From: Sepioteuthis lessoniana
Lineage: Eukaryota; Mollusca; Cephalopoda; Myopsida; Loliginidae
Reading direction: 5' to 3'
Length of the DNA stretch: 64,000 nt
Assembly (NCBI GenBank): GCA_963585895.1
Contig: CAUZXS010000229.1
Location: 36,001-100,000, forward strand
Shown: positions 9,816 to 21,655 of the stretch, one piece after another
Layout: each line of letters starts with the position of its first letter
How positions within the stretch are numbered: position 1 is the stretch's first letter
Notes under the pieces: model-generated
Database searches by the model: none
Told to the model about the DNA's origin: nothing
What the model saw: only the letters and a program-made list of their open reading frames with translations
Position numbers and translations under genes: made by a program

Positions 9816-10252
9816 ATACAGAGTGTCTTAATATACATGGGACCCATGTGACTGTTAATAACTCTACTGATAATAATTTTGTGCTCTTTTTTGTTTGAGA
9901 TTTGAAAATAGTATTCTGTAACACCTATTAATTCTCAATCACAATGCCTTGGACAAGAGAGGAAAAATATTTAGCATCACTATTTATTTGGAATCAAAAT
10001 CATTTAAAACTGTCTCAAAATAAATGCAACCCATTAATATGATGATAATTTATTACTGAGATAAGAAACTCAAAAAAAGATTGCATGTCCTGGAAGCTGA
10101 TATAATAACAATTAAAAAACATTAATTTAATGTCTTTCGCTTGAAGGATGCATTTTTTACTGGACGTATTCCAAATAGCTGCCATTTTGCTTCTCTCAGT
10201 AATAAATCATTTTTACATTAATGGGTTGCATTTCTTTGAGAAACCCTGTATA
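9816..10252 (+). mobile_element. Mariner-like remnant with embedded foldback
   Basis: The left end TATACAGAGTGTCTTAATATAC and the right end GAGAAACCCTGTATATA resemble mariner-type inverted termini with TA targets. From ATG 9944 a short frame reads MPWTREEKYLASLFIWNQNH, the start of a mariner-family helix-turn-helix transposase. It is cut after about 22 codons, where an inverted repeat (arms about 10,008-10,066 and 10,190-10,250, TCTCAAA..AAATGCAACCCATTAAT) begins. The rest of the transposase is missing. Confidence 0.65.
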
Positions 10253-11555
10253 TATAGGTATAAGCAGTATTTGAAATTAAATAACCATTAAGAGTTGATA
10301 TGCCATTAAACCAAATAACCTAACTGATCCTACCTAAAACAGGTCATTGGGAAATAAGATGTGCAGTTTTTGGGAGAGTTTTGGTAAAAGAAAGTGTGTC
10401 TTATGTATGTTAATTATTTGTGTATAAGACACTATTTTTCCTAATTTTTCCAGCCCAAAAGCTAGAGGTGCATATTATTCATGAAAACTCTAATTAACTT
10501 TTTCCCTAGTCACATACCACACCATATTCAGGATGGGACAATCTTTATATTTTTGCTTTATTTGTGTGAACATATCCACGTATTTACTGTAAATACAGTG
10601 TAAATTTTTTGTTTCAAGATATAATATAAACAATACAAATTTTTATTTTTAGTCAGTACAAGCCCATGAAAGGTTAAACAAATGTTAGATTTAAGTTAAA
10701 GTTAGCTGCTACAAATTCTAGGAAATCAGTGTGTATTAATCATACATTTTATCTTCAGAATTTCATAGTCCAAAGTTAGGAGTGTACAATATACATGTAT
10801 GCATGTTATACACATATAGTTACTGCCATGGGAAATATGTAAGATGCACACATATACTCACACAAATGTGGAAATATGAAATTGTGGATTGCAGATTTTA
10901 GAAGGTAATGTGAGTTTAGTAGGTACACAGGACTGGAAAGAGTTTAAGGATTTTTATTGAAAATAAAATTTGTTATTTTAAAACAAGAATATCAGTGACA
11001 CTTTACTATAAAAATAAATGTTGTACCATGTTATCAGGCAAACTGTGTGTGTGGCTGAGAAAGTATTACCTTGAACAATGTGAATCGTGTTGAAGGGGTC
11101 AAATGTACAAATGTGACATGAGAAAAATAAACTGCAGTTTTCAAAAATTTACAGGGTAAATTTGTGGGTATGCAAAATTTGTTTTGGTTGTTATTACCTG
11201 AGGAAAAAAAGAGAATGCCTCTTTGGTAGATAATGTGACGAGTAAGTCAGGATAGATTGGTGGGTATCAGAAAAATAGGCAGAGCTGTTTTGGTGTTTCC
11301 TTTATAATCAAATGCACTTTAGAAATTTGAGAGTTGTGGTTGTTAGCCACGACCAGTTGGAGAGAGTCGCAGGTAGTTGATAAAAGTTGTTGGCAGATGG
11401 ATTTGTGAATGTGAATATTGCTAAACTGAATGCTGCCAGAGGAAGACAAACTTTGCTGAATTGAAAGTTGAAGTATGTATTTACCAAGTCAGTCTTCTAC
11501 AGGCTGGATATGACATAAGGTCTATGCATTCAAATCATCTGGCAAGTATTTGATC
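10253..11555. other. Mostly unassigned
   Basis: A short SINE-type tail (ATAACCATTAAGAGTTGATATGCCATTAAACC) lies at 10,278-10,325. A small hairpin, GTGTCTTAT / ATAAGACAC, lies at about 10,395-10,431. The rest, including 10,600-11,500, shows no gene and no family I can name. Confidence 0.4.
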
Positions 11556-11750
11556 AACCACTCCACTCTGCCAGACAAGGTTAATTTTTAGGCAAAGTAC
11601 AACTGATTTGAATTCATAGCTTTCTTTCTTCTAGTTTTGTTGTCATACCAAGGTTAAAAAGCCCAATTTGCTTTACTATTTACCCAAAGCTGGAAAGAGG
11701 ATAGTGAGATTCATGCTTTTCTCAAGGGTATGAGTGTATAATCCAGGATT
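11556..11750 (-). mobile_element. SINE-A, strongly diverged
   Basis: Minus strand. Tail (AAGGTTAATTTTTAGGCAAAGT), a TCTTCTAGTTTTGTTGTCATACCAAGG region, and core (TTTACCCAAAGCTGGAAAGAGGATAG..TTTTCTCAAGGGTATGAGTG). The tRNA head is lost beyond AATCCAGGATTTG. Confidence 0.7.
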
Positions 11751-13296
11751 TGCAAGCTGAAGCAGCTGATTGAGGAAAGCTGCTTATGGAAGACAAATTT
11801 TGCTGAATCTGTAACAACCAAGTCAAAGACATAAAGTACGTTTGTGTTTTTTCTTTTTTATTTAAACTCTTAAAATCTAACATCCCATATCATACAAGTC
11901 TGGCACATGAGTTTGTGGTGCCTACAAGTATTTTTTCTTAGATGCCTTGAATTTATTAAACTCTTGTTATTTGTGAATAGATTCTTTCTTTGGTGGCAGT
12001 CAGGTTATTTATAAACTATTTGTTTTATGAATGTGCAGATTTTGATGCAAAAATTTCATGTTTATTCATTGTTTGGTGTTCATCATTCATTTCTCAATGC
12101 TCATAGCTGAACAACATGAAAAAGTGTTGTAAACAAAAGTATTTTTTAACAAATTCAATAGTTGCAGAAAGCTAAACTTACAGTTATATACTCCCAAGAT
12201 ATCATGTTCCATGATAACACAATTGTTATATACCCGGAAGAAAGAAAGACATGACAACACTTATAAAAATATCTTCTCTCATTTTTATTATGCAATATAC
12301 AAAATGATTGTCAAGGAGAGAAAGAGTCAGGAACAGCTTAGATTTTCACCAGGTTGAGATATGATATATTCAGAGAGCCTTACTTCTTCTTTGCTCTGCC
12401 TCAACGCGGCTGGCACAAGGCCGACTTAAAACATTTAACCATCTTTGTTTCTTCTTCATTCTACTTCCACAAGGCTTGTACAGGACCAACTTAAAACATT
12501 TAATCATCTTCATTTCTTCTTTGTTCTGGGATCATACTCACTTTTAACATAAGTGAGTCTTGAACAATTTGAATTTTCTCTACCTCTACACCCAGGGCCG
12601 TCTGCCCCCACCACAGAGCCAATGCCCCAAAAGACATGCTGTCTCGTGGCTCTGCTCTCTGTTCACTGCTCTGTCAGCTGTATCACTCTGCTTGAGATTG
12701 AAAACTTCTGTCATTATATATTTTTTGGATGCCTACACTTTTCTTTACAGCATCTCACATCACAATTCACAAGGCATTTTCTCTGTCTTTTGCTTACCTT
12801 AAGACACAGCTGCATCATGTTTTTGAAATCCACAATAATGACCTGTCAAAGGTCAATATGTAACACAATCTGCTTATCTCTCTTTTGCCCATAGCTCATA
12901 CAGCACACCAAGTTCTGTTACTTTTTTGACAAACCTCATATAATTAAATACTGATCTGTTATCCTCTACCCAATGTCTTTCTCTCAACAATCTCCCAGAT
13001 CATCCTCTTCTATGATGACCCAAGTTGACTTCTCTTCATAATTTGAGTTAGCCCATCTGTTAGCTAAAAACATGTCTTAAAAGAATAAAAATAAAGAAAA
13101 GACACCCCACAAAATTATAGAAATGGTAAAATAAAAAAACAATCTTCCCTTCTATCTAATGAAAAATTCTAAATAGTTTTTCAATTTTGTCATTATTAAG
13201 GATTTTTCATTTGAAATATTAACAGAGAAGAGATAAATTGTTATTTGTAGCTGACTATAACCCCATAACTTGTAAGGTTTATAGACTTGACTTAGG
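11751..13296. other. Unassigned
   Basis: No gene supported. Two similar blocks with (G)GCACAAGGCC / GCTTGTACAGGACC followed by AACTTAAAACATTTAA(C/T)CATC lie at about 12,405-12,440 and 12,470-12,515, so a short unnamed repeat exists there. The CT-rich stretch to 13,020 is open in two frames but has no recognisable protein. Confidence 0.4.
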
Positions 13297-13578
13297 TTTC
13301 AGGCCCATCCCAGTGGGTAGAGTGTTCATCAATGGCCTGGGAGACCAGGATTCAATCCAGGTCAAGTCATACAAAAGACTTTAAAAAAATGGTTCTTGAT
13401 ACAGGAGGTATCAAGAACCATGCTTAACACTCAGCATTATAAGTTACGTATTAAGGGTAAAGTGGAGCAATCCAGGGAAGGGAGTAGTGCCCTCCCCTAC
13501 ACCTCAGTGTAGTAGCTATTGAAAAGGGAGCCTTTGGGTCACCCTCGACTACATTCGCCAACAACAACAACAACAAAT
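13297..13578 (+). mobile_element. SINE-C, full length
   Basis: tRNA-like head with A box (CCCAGTGGGTAGAGTG) and B box (GATTCAATCC). Body ACACTCAGCATTATAAG..AAAGTGGAGCAATCC..CCCCTACACCTCAGTGTAGTAG and 3' end CCTCGACTAC..(CAA)n. A GGTTCTTGATAC / GTATCAAGAACC inverted pair near 13,391-13,425 forms a small hairpin not seen in other copies. Confidence 0.85.
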
Positions 13579-14711
13579 GTTAAAGATGTAAGATTGCTCC
13601 ATTTGGATTAGTTGAAGGGCTTCTTGAATTCAAAAATGTTCAACAAAATCTGAAGGTAATTAAAAACTATTTTTTATGGAGTAATTTTTTCTCCATGTTA
13701 TTTATTGTCAAAATCAGATATTTACTCTGATTTGATGAAGCAATATAAAAAACTAATTAAAAACTTGAGAAATGCAGTTGTTTACCTTTTTGTTTACTTT
13801 CAAACACTAATTAAGAGATTAATTGTTTTCTTTTATTATGAATTTAAAAAAAAACAGTTTTATATCTTCCTACTTTTTCTATTTTTCAACTTTTGCTATA
13901 AAAATAGAAGTATTTTATAATTTGCTTAAAACATTGCACAGATCATTTTATTCTATTGTTTTGTATTTATTTAGAGGGCAATTGCAATGTAAAATAATAA
14001 ATCACGTCTAATTATTTTCAAAGTAAAAACTTCATCATCAGACTATTTTAAAAATGAAGTTGGTGCTGTATGTTCAATTTTTTTCTTTGACATTGTAAAC
14101 ATGGTGTCACATGGGATGTTAGAACGCCATATTGGGTGTTGTAACCAAGGTGCCATGTGGGGTGTTTAAATACAAAGCAATAAAATGAAAAAATAGCTTT
14201 TAATTAAAAATCTGTTTTAATGCATAAAAAATAATTGAATTTTGTAATTTTGAGATTAATTTTCTTTAAATGTTTTAGAACCAATAATCTGTTTTGCTTT
14301 TCAAAAAAATCTTGAAATTTGAAATTTTAATCTTGCATGAAGAGTATTAAAACAATTATTTTAACTATCAGAAAATTCACCCTCCATCTAAAATTTGCTC
14401 TAGTTAATGAATCTTCCATAGAAGTTAATGGTTATGCCTCTCTATCAGGTGGCTAATGCTCCTATTATAAATATAAAAAAAAGCAATGCCATTTTTTTTA
14501 AGTTTTAATTTTTTGGGTACTTAACAACATAAAAAAAAAATCATAGGAAAAAAGATATAACTAAAATTTTAAACTAAATTTCTATCTTATATGGTTAAGC
14601 AAAAAAAAAAAAATCCCGGCTTAGTTAACCCAACAGAAACAAAATAAGGTTCTAGTTTAATTTTATAGTTACATTGTGACTTAAAGAAGGCAAGCTTAAC
14701 ATAGCTGGAAA
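13579..14711. other. AT-rich, nothing assigned
   Basis: Open frames here (for example 13,705-13,920) are low-complexity K/F/L-rich and not convincing. A three-fold loose repeat of ATGGTGTCACATGGGATGTT type lies at about 14,100-14,165. No other structure seen. Confidence 0.45.
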
Positions 14712-14889
14712 CATCATGGGAAATGGTGACCAGAGTTCAAATCCTGGATGAGGCTATTTGGATTTTTCTTCATGCTAATGCTCTTGGGAAAGATATGAAA
14801 CCATTTCTTCTTTTGCCATCTATGGGTACATAGAAGAAAAAATTTGGGTTCCTTAGCTTTGGTAAGGTAAGCAGTCCCTGAGAAGGTTT
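14712..14889 (+). mobile_element. SINE-A fragment
   Basis: Plus strand from the second half of the tRNA-like head (B box GAGTTCAAATCC at about 14,732) through the core (CTCTTGGGAAAGATATGAAACC) to TTAGCTTTGGTAAGGTAAGCAGTC. The 3' tail is replaced by a SINE-B piece. Confidence 0.75.
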
Positions 14890-15005
14890 TTTTTTTTAAT
14901 GGTATATCAACCTTCATGGATTACTTAATGCCAAAGCCATCCTTGTAAAAAAAACAACAGTAATGCTATTTAACACATAGCTGGGAGGATAAAGGGAAAG
15001 GTATA
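14890..15005 (-). mobile_element. SINE-B 3' fragment
   Basis: Minus strand. Tail (AATGGTATATCAACCTTCATGG..) and the start of the core (TTTAACACATAGCTGGGAGGATAAAGG). The head is absent. Confidence 0.75.
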
Positions 15006-15016
15006 GAACTAACAGA

Positions 15017-15482
15017 CTCATCATCTTGTTGTGCTGCTAACACAGATTTCCCTGACTCTCTCGCCATTTATCCCTATCATCCATCACTTCCAGGAGGTCT
15101 TCTAGATAATATCCTGTGTCCATTCAGAGCTTGAGGAGTCGATAGATGATGTCACTTATGAGATCATCCTTGTTTTTCTAGCAGTGTCCCATGGACCTTG
15201 TTCATCTTATTTGGAAGGTTTTAAAGATGGGAGGTAAGGGGCTGTACAGCTGCTGTTTTGTGGGATGTTGCTTCCAAGATTTGTTCAATATATATTTGTG
15301 TGGAGTTCCTGTCTAGTTTTTTTCTCTATACTCTTTCTCTGTATCCATGTGGTGCATCCATACAATAGAATTGACACAACTGCTGCTTGGAAGAAATTGC
15401 ATTTTATTTCATTGAATAGGTCTGACTTCCATATGATTGATAACCTATTGATAACAGTCCATGCTTTTGCTAGATACATAAT
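15017..15482 (-). mobile_element. RTE-like LINE 3' fragment
   Basis: Minus strand. Decayed C-terminal coding region with FFQAAVVSILLYGCTTW near 15,340-15,395, ending at (TCATCA) 15,018. Lacks catalytic motifs. Confidence 0.8.
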
Positions 15483-15532
15483 TAGTACTAATTATAGACT
15501 AATAAAGCTTAATATATACTAATACAGTTCGT

Positions 15533-15615
15533 AAGTGAATTTAATAGAGTTCAAACTCACTTGCTTTGAGAATGCAGTCTATTACTTTTGTCATCACACA
15601 ACAGAAACACCTCCC
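15533..15615 (-). mobile_element. SINE-B head fragment
   Basis: Minus strand, tRNA-like half only: GAGTTCAAACTCACTTG..GAATGCAGTC..ATTACTTTTGTCATCACA. Diverged. Confidence 0.5.
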
Positions 15616-15627
15616 ACCACAAGATTG

Positions 15628-15716
15628 AAAACTCTGAATTCAAACCAGTTGTACCCTCCTTAAAATTTAGCCTTGTATTAAATCTTGCTCATGGTAGAGA
15701 AGTTTGGTAGATATTT
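15628..15716 (+). mobile_element. SINE-A 3' tail fragment
   Basis: Plus strand: GAAAACTCTGAATTCAAACC..AAAATTTAGCCTTGTATTAAATC. Only the terminal domain is present. Confidence 0.7.
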
Positions 15717-16409
15717 ATATTGTGACTTGAATGCATTGCTAAAACCTTTTAAAGTTTTAGAATATTTAAAAATCAAAATTAAAAACAAGGTCCCATCAAT
15801 AAACACAGAAAATTAGAAGAAAATAATATTTGGCCCTTTACTCTACGGTCATTTGTTCTATGTATATGTATGCAACATGGAGTTTTCAACTACTTTTACT
15901 TTCAGTGTATCTCACTGACTAACTTATTCTAACTGTTTTGGTCATCTGACTGAAAACCATCCAATCAGAGTCACATTCTCAGATTAACACCAAGTTTAAC
16001 AGCTCATCAAACTCATTGACTCCTGTATTTTTCCACTATCTTAATGGCTCAGGACCTAATCTGAATGTTTTACTCCATATCTAAAATAGATCTCATTGAT
16101 CTATTATGCAACAATCACTCTAAAAGTCTTTGAGTTATATGATCATTGTGAGAAAGACAAAAAATTTAGTGATTTATCGGTAGATGAGTGACTTGTATGT
16201 TTCACCACAAGACAGAAAGAATGTAGCAAATCTTACATTTATTTAATTAAAAGCTTACTGATGGCAATATTGATATATTCATTAGAAACAGAAATACTGG
16301 GAATGTCTAAATAAATATTTCTTTTGCAATAATAAAAGTATATCAAAGTATGCAGTAAAATTTATGAAACAATTCATTTGTAAATAAAATAGCACATTTA
16401 TGTAAAAAT
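15717..16409. other. Unassigned
   Basis: AT-rich. No coding, RNA or repeat signal recognised. Confidence 0.45.
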
Positions 16410-16895
16410 CACAAGTTTATATGAAATATAATGAATGTTTAAGAGAGGAATGTAATGATCCTACAAAAAGTCATTCATTTGAAAGAACAAAAGGTTTATC
16501 CACCTAATCAACTTAGAAAATGTTTAAAGAACAAAAGTTCTATAGGGAAATGTAATTTTACAAAAAAAGTCTTTCATTTTATAGACTGAAAGTTTTATCA
16601 AACCCAATGGAATTAAAAAATGATTTAAGAACAAATTTTCAAAAACATATATGTAGTATATAAATGATCAGTAGACTGAAATGTAGAAAAATGTGCAAAA
16701 AGATTTTTATATCAATATGTCGGTTAAAGTTAAAAGAAAAAAAAAAAAGAAGAGAGAGAACCCCTGATTGTGCACGCTATTTATTGCAGGTGGGAGTTTT
16801 ATAGGGAAATGAAATTTTACAAAAAAGTTTTTCATGTTCAAGAGTAAAAGTTTTATCAAACACAATGGAATTAAAAAGGATTAAAGAACAAACTT
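16410..16895. repeat. Imperfect direct repeat of about 100 bp
   Basis: The block AGTTTTATAGGGAAATG..TTTTACAAAAAAG..TTTTATCAAAC..AATGGAATTAAAAA..TTAAAGAACAAA is seen at about 16,525-16,635 and 16,795-16,893, with a third weaker copy at about 16,440-16,520. About 150 bp of unrelated sequence, including a poly-A/GA run, separates the two better copies. Confidence 0.6.
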
Positions 16896-17055
16896 TAAAC
16901 AGTAGTGATCCTATTTAACCCATAGCTGGGGGGGGGATAAGATGGTTCATACTTTTCCTAAGGGTATTACTTCAAAAGTGAACATAATAGCACAACTGGA
17001 ATTTGAACTTGTTAACGTCAAGCACTTTAGCTGTTATGCCATGGGGACTTCAAAT
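16896..17055 (-). mobile_element. SINE-B 5' part
   Basis: Minus strand. Core (AACAGTAGTGATCCTATTTAACCCATAGCTGG) with a G9 run, then the tRNA-like head (TTTGAACTTGTTAACG.., GCCATGGGGACTTC). The tail is missing. Confidence 0.8.
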
Positions 17056-17224
17056 GGCTTAACTAATTTAAAAAATATTGTATGACTCAGAATTGATAGA
17101 ATTTTAAAAAGTAAAGAATTATCATCATTATCTGTTTATTCAAAAGTTGATTTAACCAATATTAAGATATCATTATCCCTTTCACAACCATGTGTGGCTA
17201 TAGATAAATTCCATGTGCCAGTAC

Positions 17225-17445
17225 CATACACTGCTATATTCAATAGCATCTCCTGCCGAAGGGAATAAATCCTAATATTGGTTGTCCTGGATATGGCATT
17301 AAACAGCATTCAGTTCTGAAACTCTAGGGAATGTGAAGCCACCCTACATTGCTATTACTCTCAGGCCCAGTCTGACTGAGTAAAGGTCCCATCTATGAGT
17401 CAAATAGATCTGCTTGAAAATTATACTTGAAACCAAATTATATAC
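17225..17445 (+). mobile_element. SINE-D fragment
   Basis: Plus strand. One core block: TGTCCTGGATATGGCATTAAACAG.., GGAATGTGAAG.., CATTGCTATTACTCTCAGG, GTCAAATAGATC. Stops before the shared tail. Confidence 0.7.
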
Positions 17446-17448
17446 GAT

Positions 17449-17879
17449 TATTATTATTTACTTATTAGAGTTTTTCACATCAGCGTTAGCTGATGGTCTT
17501 TCACTGGAGATTGAGTGACAGCAAGTCTCCTCAAGTCTCCGGGACTCTTCTCAGTATTCTGGCCGTTTTCAAAAATGCTGTTGTTTGGATGGTCTCCACT
17601 CAGCCACCGACTTCCAAATCCTCCAGGCCCTTTAATAATCCTTTAGTTACCATGCCAAAAGTACCAATCACAATTGGTATAATTGTCACTTTCATGTTCC
17701 ATAGGTTTTTCAATTCTCTAGCAAGGTCGAGGTACTTATCTCTCTTTTCACATTCTTTCAGTTATATTCTGTGGTCAGCTTTGAAAATTCTCTTTTTTTT
17801 GTTGATTATTATAAAGTCTTGTCTTCTGGCCGAGATTAGGTGATCCGTTTGTATATCAAAGTCTCATAGGAGTTTATGC

Positions 17880-17880
<1 letters not shown>
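17449..17880 (-). mobile_element. RLE-type LINE, 3' fragment
   Basis: Minus-strand 3' end of the same LINE family as 43,062-43,930. Starts at the left with ATTATTATT and TTTTTCACATCAGCG (the 3' UTR) and covers the end of the endonuclease-domain coding region. Its truncated 5' end abuts an 87-bp (ATT)n run at 17,881, consistent with insertion into (TAA)n DNA. Confidence 0.85.
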
Positions 17881-17946
<66 letters not shown>

Positions 17947-17967
17947 CATTATTATTATTATTATTAA
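17881..17967. repeat. (ATT)n microsatellite
   Basis: About 29 ATT units with one C substitution near 17,946. Confidence 0.97.
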
Positions 17968-18637
17968 ACAGTAATTGTTACTTGAAAACACTTGAACATG
18001 AATTATGATTATTGAAACCATAATTGTTTATAAATGGTTTATTAGTTATTCAAAACCATATAATTTCTGACTCATCATATTGATATAAATGATTTTAGCG
18101 ATAATTAGAATAGCAGTATTCAGAACAAAAAATATATAAAGATATTAAGAAATTAAATAAAGACTAAATTTTAATTTTAAATGGAAATCAAATAAAACCT
18201 TTAAATTTTCTTTAACTAATCAAGATAATTTTGATATTTGTAATGGTGTTGATCGCTATGTTTTCCTTGATAAATAAATAGTGAGATTTTTTCTTAAAAT
18301 AAAAAGGCTAATTTTTTTTATAAGATCTTGATTACTGAAGGTTTTGTGAGTTGTGTTAAATTTTTTTTAGATACGTAAGGATAGATGACACCAGATGATG
18401 ACATTACATCCAGTTTTGACACCAACTTCTAGCCCATTTTTTTTTGTTCCTCCTCTTTTTTTTGATGAGTAGGAATCCATTGAAAAAATATTTTTATAAT
18501 TTTTAATAAAATTTTTTTCCCCATTTTGTGATGACTGTCTGAAGAGGTTGGTTTCTTTTATGGAGTGGCCAGCTGAAATAAATTTATAATCGCCAAATGA
18601 CAGTTGGTTGACTATTTTCAATTTTATATATACAGGG
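17968..18637. other. AT-rich, unassigned
   Basis: Imperfect self-complementary phrases around ATTGTTACTTGAAAAC and ATAATTGTTTATAAATGG. No gene. Confidence 0.4.
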
Positions 18638-19205
18638 GTTGGACAAAATAATGGAAACATTTAGATTGTTTGTATCATAATTTTGAAACTCCGATAAAAT
18701 CATCAAACGTTTGTTATTTTTGTTTGATTTATTATTGATTTTTCTCATCTTATTTTATTAAAATTGTTTTTTTACAGATATCATCAGAAGAAATTAATCA
18801 AAATGCATTAAAATGGCTGATCTATCAAATTTTAAAAGAGGTTAAATTGTGGGTATTTGTATGGCAGGCACTAGTGTAACAGAAAATGCTGAATTATTTA
18901 GTGTAGCAAAGAGTACTGTCTTGAAAGTAATAATAACATTTGAAAAAGAAGGAAAAACCTCCTCACTGGAGCAAAACTCTGGAAGAAAGTGAAAGCAATC
19001 TAATAGGGACAGTTGCACTCTTACACAGATTGTTAGGAAGAATCACAAAAATACACCTTTGAAAATTACAGCAGAGCTTAATGACCTCAAAAACAGTAAG
19101 AAGAGTGCTGCATAAAGCCTGGTTGCATGGAAGGGCTGTAATCAGAAAACTATATTAAAATAAATTTGTTTGAAATTTCCAGGTGTTTCCATTATTTTGT
19201 CCAAT

Positions 19206-19207
<2 letters not shown>
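18638..19207 (+). mobile_element. Tc1-like element, internally deleted
   Basis: Inverted ends: GGTTGGACAAAATAATGGAAAC near 18,641 and its reverse complement ending near 19,205, both set in TATATA. About 570 bp against roughly 1.6 kb for a complete Tc1 element. Only the N-terminal DNA-binding half of the transposase remains. Confidence 0.88.
18813..19155 (+). pseudogene. Tc1-type transposase, DNA-binding part only
   Basis: From ATG 18,813 the frame reads MADLSNFKRG, a stop, IVGICMAGTSVTENAELFSV and a KSTVLKVI recognition-helix region, then the EKEGKTSSLEQNSGRK linker and the second helix-turn-helix (LTQIVRKNHKNTPLKITAEL), ending near KTVRRVLHKAW. These are the paired helix-turn-helix motifs of Tc1 transposases. 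The DDE catalytic domain is deleted and at least two stops are present. Confidence 0.88.
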
Positions 19208-19261
<54 letters not shown>

Positions 19262-19328
19262 ACAAATAAATATATATTAGTTTTTATACATATTTAATTG
19301 TAAGGATGCTTATCTGCAACCACTGTTG

Positions 19329-19391
<63 letters not shown>
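19208..19391. repeat. Two (AT)n runs
   Basis: (AT)n at about 19,209-19,258 and 19,331-19,391 around a 70-bp AT-rich spacer. Confidence 0.95.
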
Positions 19392-19395
<4 letters not shown>

Positions 19396-19450
19396 CATCC
19401 ACAGATAGTCGTATCACAACTCTTCAGAGTGGCTTGATACGTCAGACGCT
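19392..19450 (-). repeat. Repeat E
   Basis: Minus strand: GCCACTCTGAAGAGTTGTG followed by ATACGACTATCTGTGG and ATGAC, running straight into (AT)n on its 3' side. Same structure as at 7,745 and 51,225. Confidence 0.75.
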
Positions 19451-19528
19451 TCAAAATCCGCCCAACTTAGTATCTTACCATTCAGCCATCAGCCAATATA
19501 AGTCAGCTCAGGAATTATAAGGTATTAC

Positions 19529-19820
19529 CATATTTACCCAACCCCTCTGCTTGGGCAGGATATGACACAAGGTCAATTTTTTAGCAGAGTTTAACAGGTT
19601 TGAATTCAGAGTATTCCTTCTCCTAGACTAGTTGCCTCACCAAGGCTGAAGAACTCAGTCTGTCCTACTATTTACCCATAGCTGGAGGGAGAATAATTGG
19701 ATTCATACCTTTCCCAAGGGTATTAGTGCTATGTGAAATGCAATCAGTCTCGTCCAGGATTTGAACTCGTGTTGCTGTGTCTATTTCCTATGACGATAAC
19801 CATTACATCATGGGCACCTG
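19529..19820 (-). mobile_element. SINE-A, full length
   Basis: Minus strand, about 292 bp. Contains every part: 3' end TTTACCCAACCCCTCTGC.., TTTGAATTCAGAGT.., the CTAGACTAGTTGCCTCACC box, core, B box, A box and 5' end GGTGCCC (read in reverse). Confidence 0.93.
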
Positions 19821-20604
19821 GTGCATTATGTAGTAGCTTTAGTTTGTTTACATTTTGCCTTAACACTGTAAAAAAACAAATATTTTACATAACTATACCC
19901 TATAGACTAAAAGAACCCCAGATATTAAAATCAAAATTTTCATTAGATTTTAAAGAAAAAATAACATCTTGATTATACCTTTGAAAATGACCAATAAATG
20001 TGAAAAGCTCTCAAGAAGAAAATTTTGGGCTGTTTTTATTTTTATTCAAAATTGAATCAAACTTCAGACGCCTTGTATGATAACACAAAAAATCAATAAA
20101 ACATTTTTAAGAGTCTCCTTGTCTGTGGTTTCTAATGAAATATGCCCAAGAGAAAAACATACTTGTAAACAATCTTGAGTAGAAATGTACTGGGTTTAAT
20201 TGAAAAATATTTAAATCTGCTCAGCTTCAAGGGGCCTTCCGCACAGACAGAACTTGCCTCTCCTGTTTAAAAGAGTAAGGGTTGAGTTTATTACCCAGCA
20301 TCTCCAAAGTGGAATGCTGAAGGAGCTGTTGTAAATTTGGCAGTGCACTTCAGGAATCATGTTTCCTGCAGGAACCCCAGCATTAAACCAACCTTGTGTC
20401 ACATTCCAGCCTGTGGGTAGGGTGGATAAATACCACACAATGCCATATTTCTTTATCAATATTTGATAAATAGATATGAAAGTTTCATACAGTATGGCAT
20501 CATTAATAGTTGTAATTAAAACATTTAAACCTGTATTCAGTCACAGATAATATCTTGGTCTGGATTTTGATAAACAGTTTTATTGTATATATTTACTCAA
20601 CACA
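19821..20604. other. Unassigned
   Basis: No gene supported. A GC-richer block at 20,218-20,450 (CTTCAAGGGGCCTTCCGC.., TCAGGAATCATGTTTCCTGC) may be part of an unnamed repeat. Confidence 0.4.
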
Positions 20605-20825
20605 TCAGGAAAAAGCAGGATATGACACAAAGTCATTTTTTTAGTGGAGTGCAGCTGGTTTGGAGTTTTTAGTTTACTCTCTCCTTGACTAGATACTGTA
20701 CCAAAGCTATTTATCCTTAGCCGAGGGTAGAAGAGACAAATTCATACTTTTCCCAAGGAGATTAGTGCAAAGTTAAATGCAAACAGCTTCATCTTGGATT
20801 TGAAGCTATCTTGTTGAGCCCCCTA
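20605..20825 (-). mobile_element. SINE-A, diverged
   Basis: Minus strand. GCAGGATATGACACAAAGTC.., a TAGTTTACTCTCTCCTTGAC region, core TTTTCCCAAGGAGATTAGTG, and a damaged head. Confidence 0.8.
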
Positions 20826-20837
20826 TACTATGTGCTT

Positions 20838-21655
20838 TGAATGTCTATAGATTTAATGAAAGGAAACAGCTTCATGCTGACAGCAAAAAGAAGCAAAAGA
20901 TATCCCACACAAACTATTACATACGCAGACTATGCCAATGACAGTATTTCTGGAAAATACACCTGCCCAAGCCAACATAGTCTGGAATGGGTAGCAGGTG
21001 GCATAGGCCTACATGTGAATGCAGACAAAACAGAATATATATGCTTTAATCAAAGAGGCAACATCTCTACACTAAATGATGGTCCTCTGAAACTAGTTGA
21101 CAAGTTCACCTACAAAGGAAGCAGCATTTTATCAACTGAAAATGACATCAACATGCAACTAGCAAAGACATAGACAGCTATCTATTGGCTATTGGTCTTA
21201 TTGAAGTCAAACTTGACTAATACAAAAAAATTTAGTTTTTTCCAAGCAGCAGTCATATCAATGCTGCTATATGGATGCACTATGTGGACACTAACTAAGT
21301 GTATAGAGAAAAAGCTTGACAGCAATTACACATGAATGCTTCAAGATGTATTGAACAAGTCCTGGAGATAACACCCCAAAAAATAGCAGCTGTACAGCCA
21401 CCTACCATCCATCACAAAAAACATGTAAATTAGATGAACCAGACATGCAAGACACTACTGGAGAAGTAAGGGCAAACTCATGTACTCTAGTTGACCCCAT
21501 CACACAGATGAGCAAGTATTGGATGACCAGATAGAATATGTCTACAGCAGCTTTGTGCTGATACAGGATGTAGCCAAAAAGACCTGCTGGGAGCGACGGA
21601 CGATAGAGAGGGTCAGGGAAATCCATGCTAGCAGCACGACATGATTATGATGATG
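20838..21655 (+). mobile_element. RTE-like LINE, 5'-truncated
   Basis: Plus strand. Begins within the reverse transcriptase at MKGNSF..KRSKRYPTQ, followed by TITYADYANDSI (active site, normally Y-A-D-D, here Y-A-N-D), then HVNADKTEYICFNQRGNIS. Continues in broken frames to the conserved RVREIHASS-type end and (GATGAT) at about 21,650. Open for 110 codons, then interrupted. Confidence 0.88.

Noticed and set aside
13705-14011. Two overlapping short frames rich in F, Y, K, L
   Set aside because: AT-rich composition explains them; no start context, domain or homologue recognised.
14010-14050. Second hammerhead-like CTGATGA..GAAA on the minus strand
   Set aside because: Stem II can form but stem I cannot pair and stem III has only two pairs; no retroelement coding sequence nearby.
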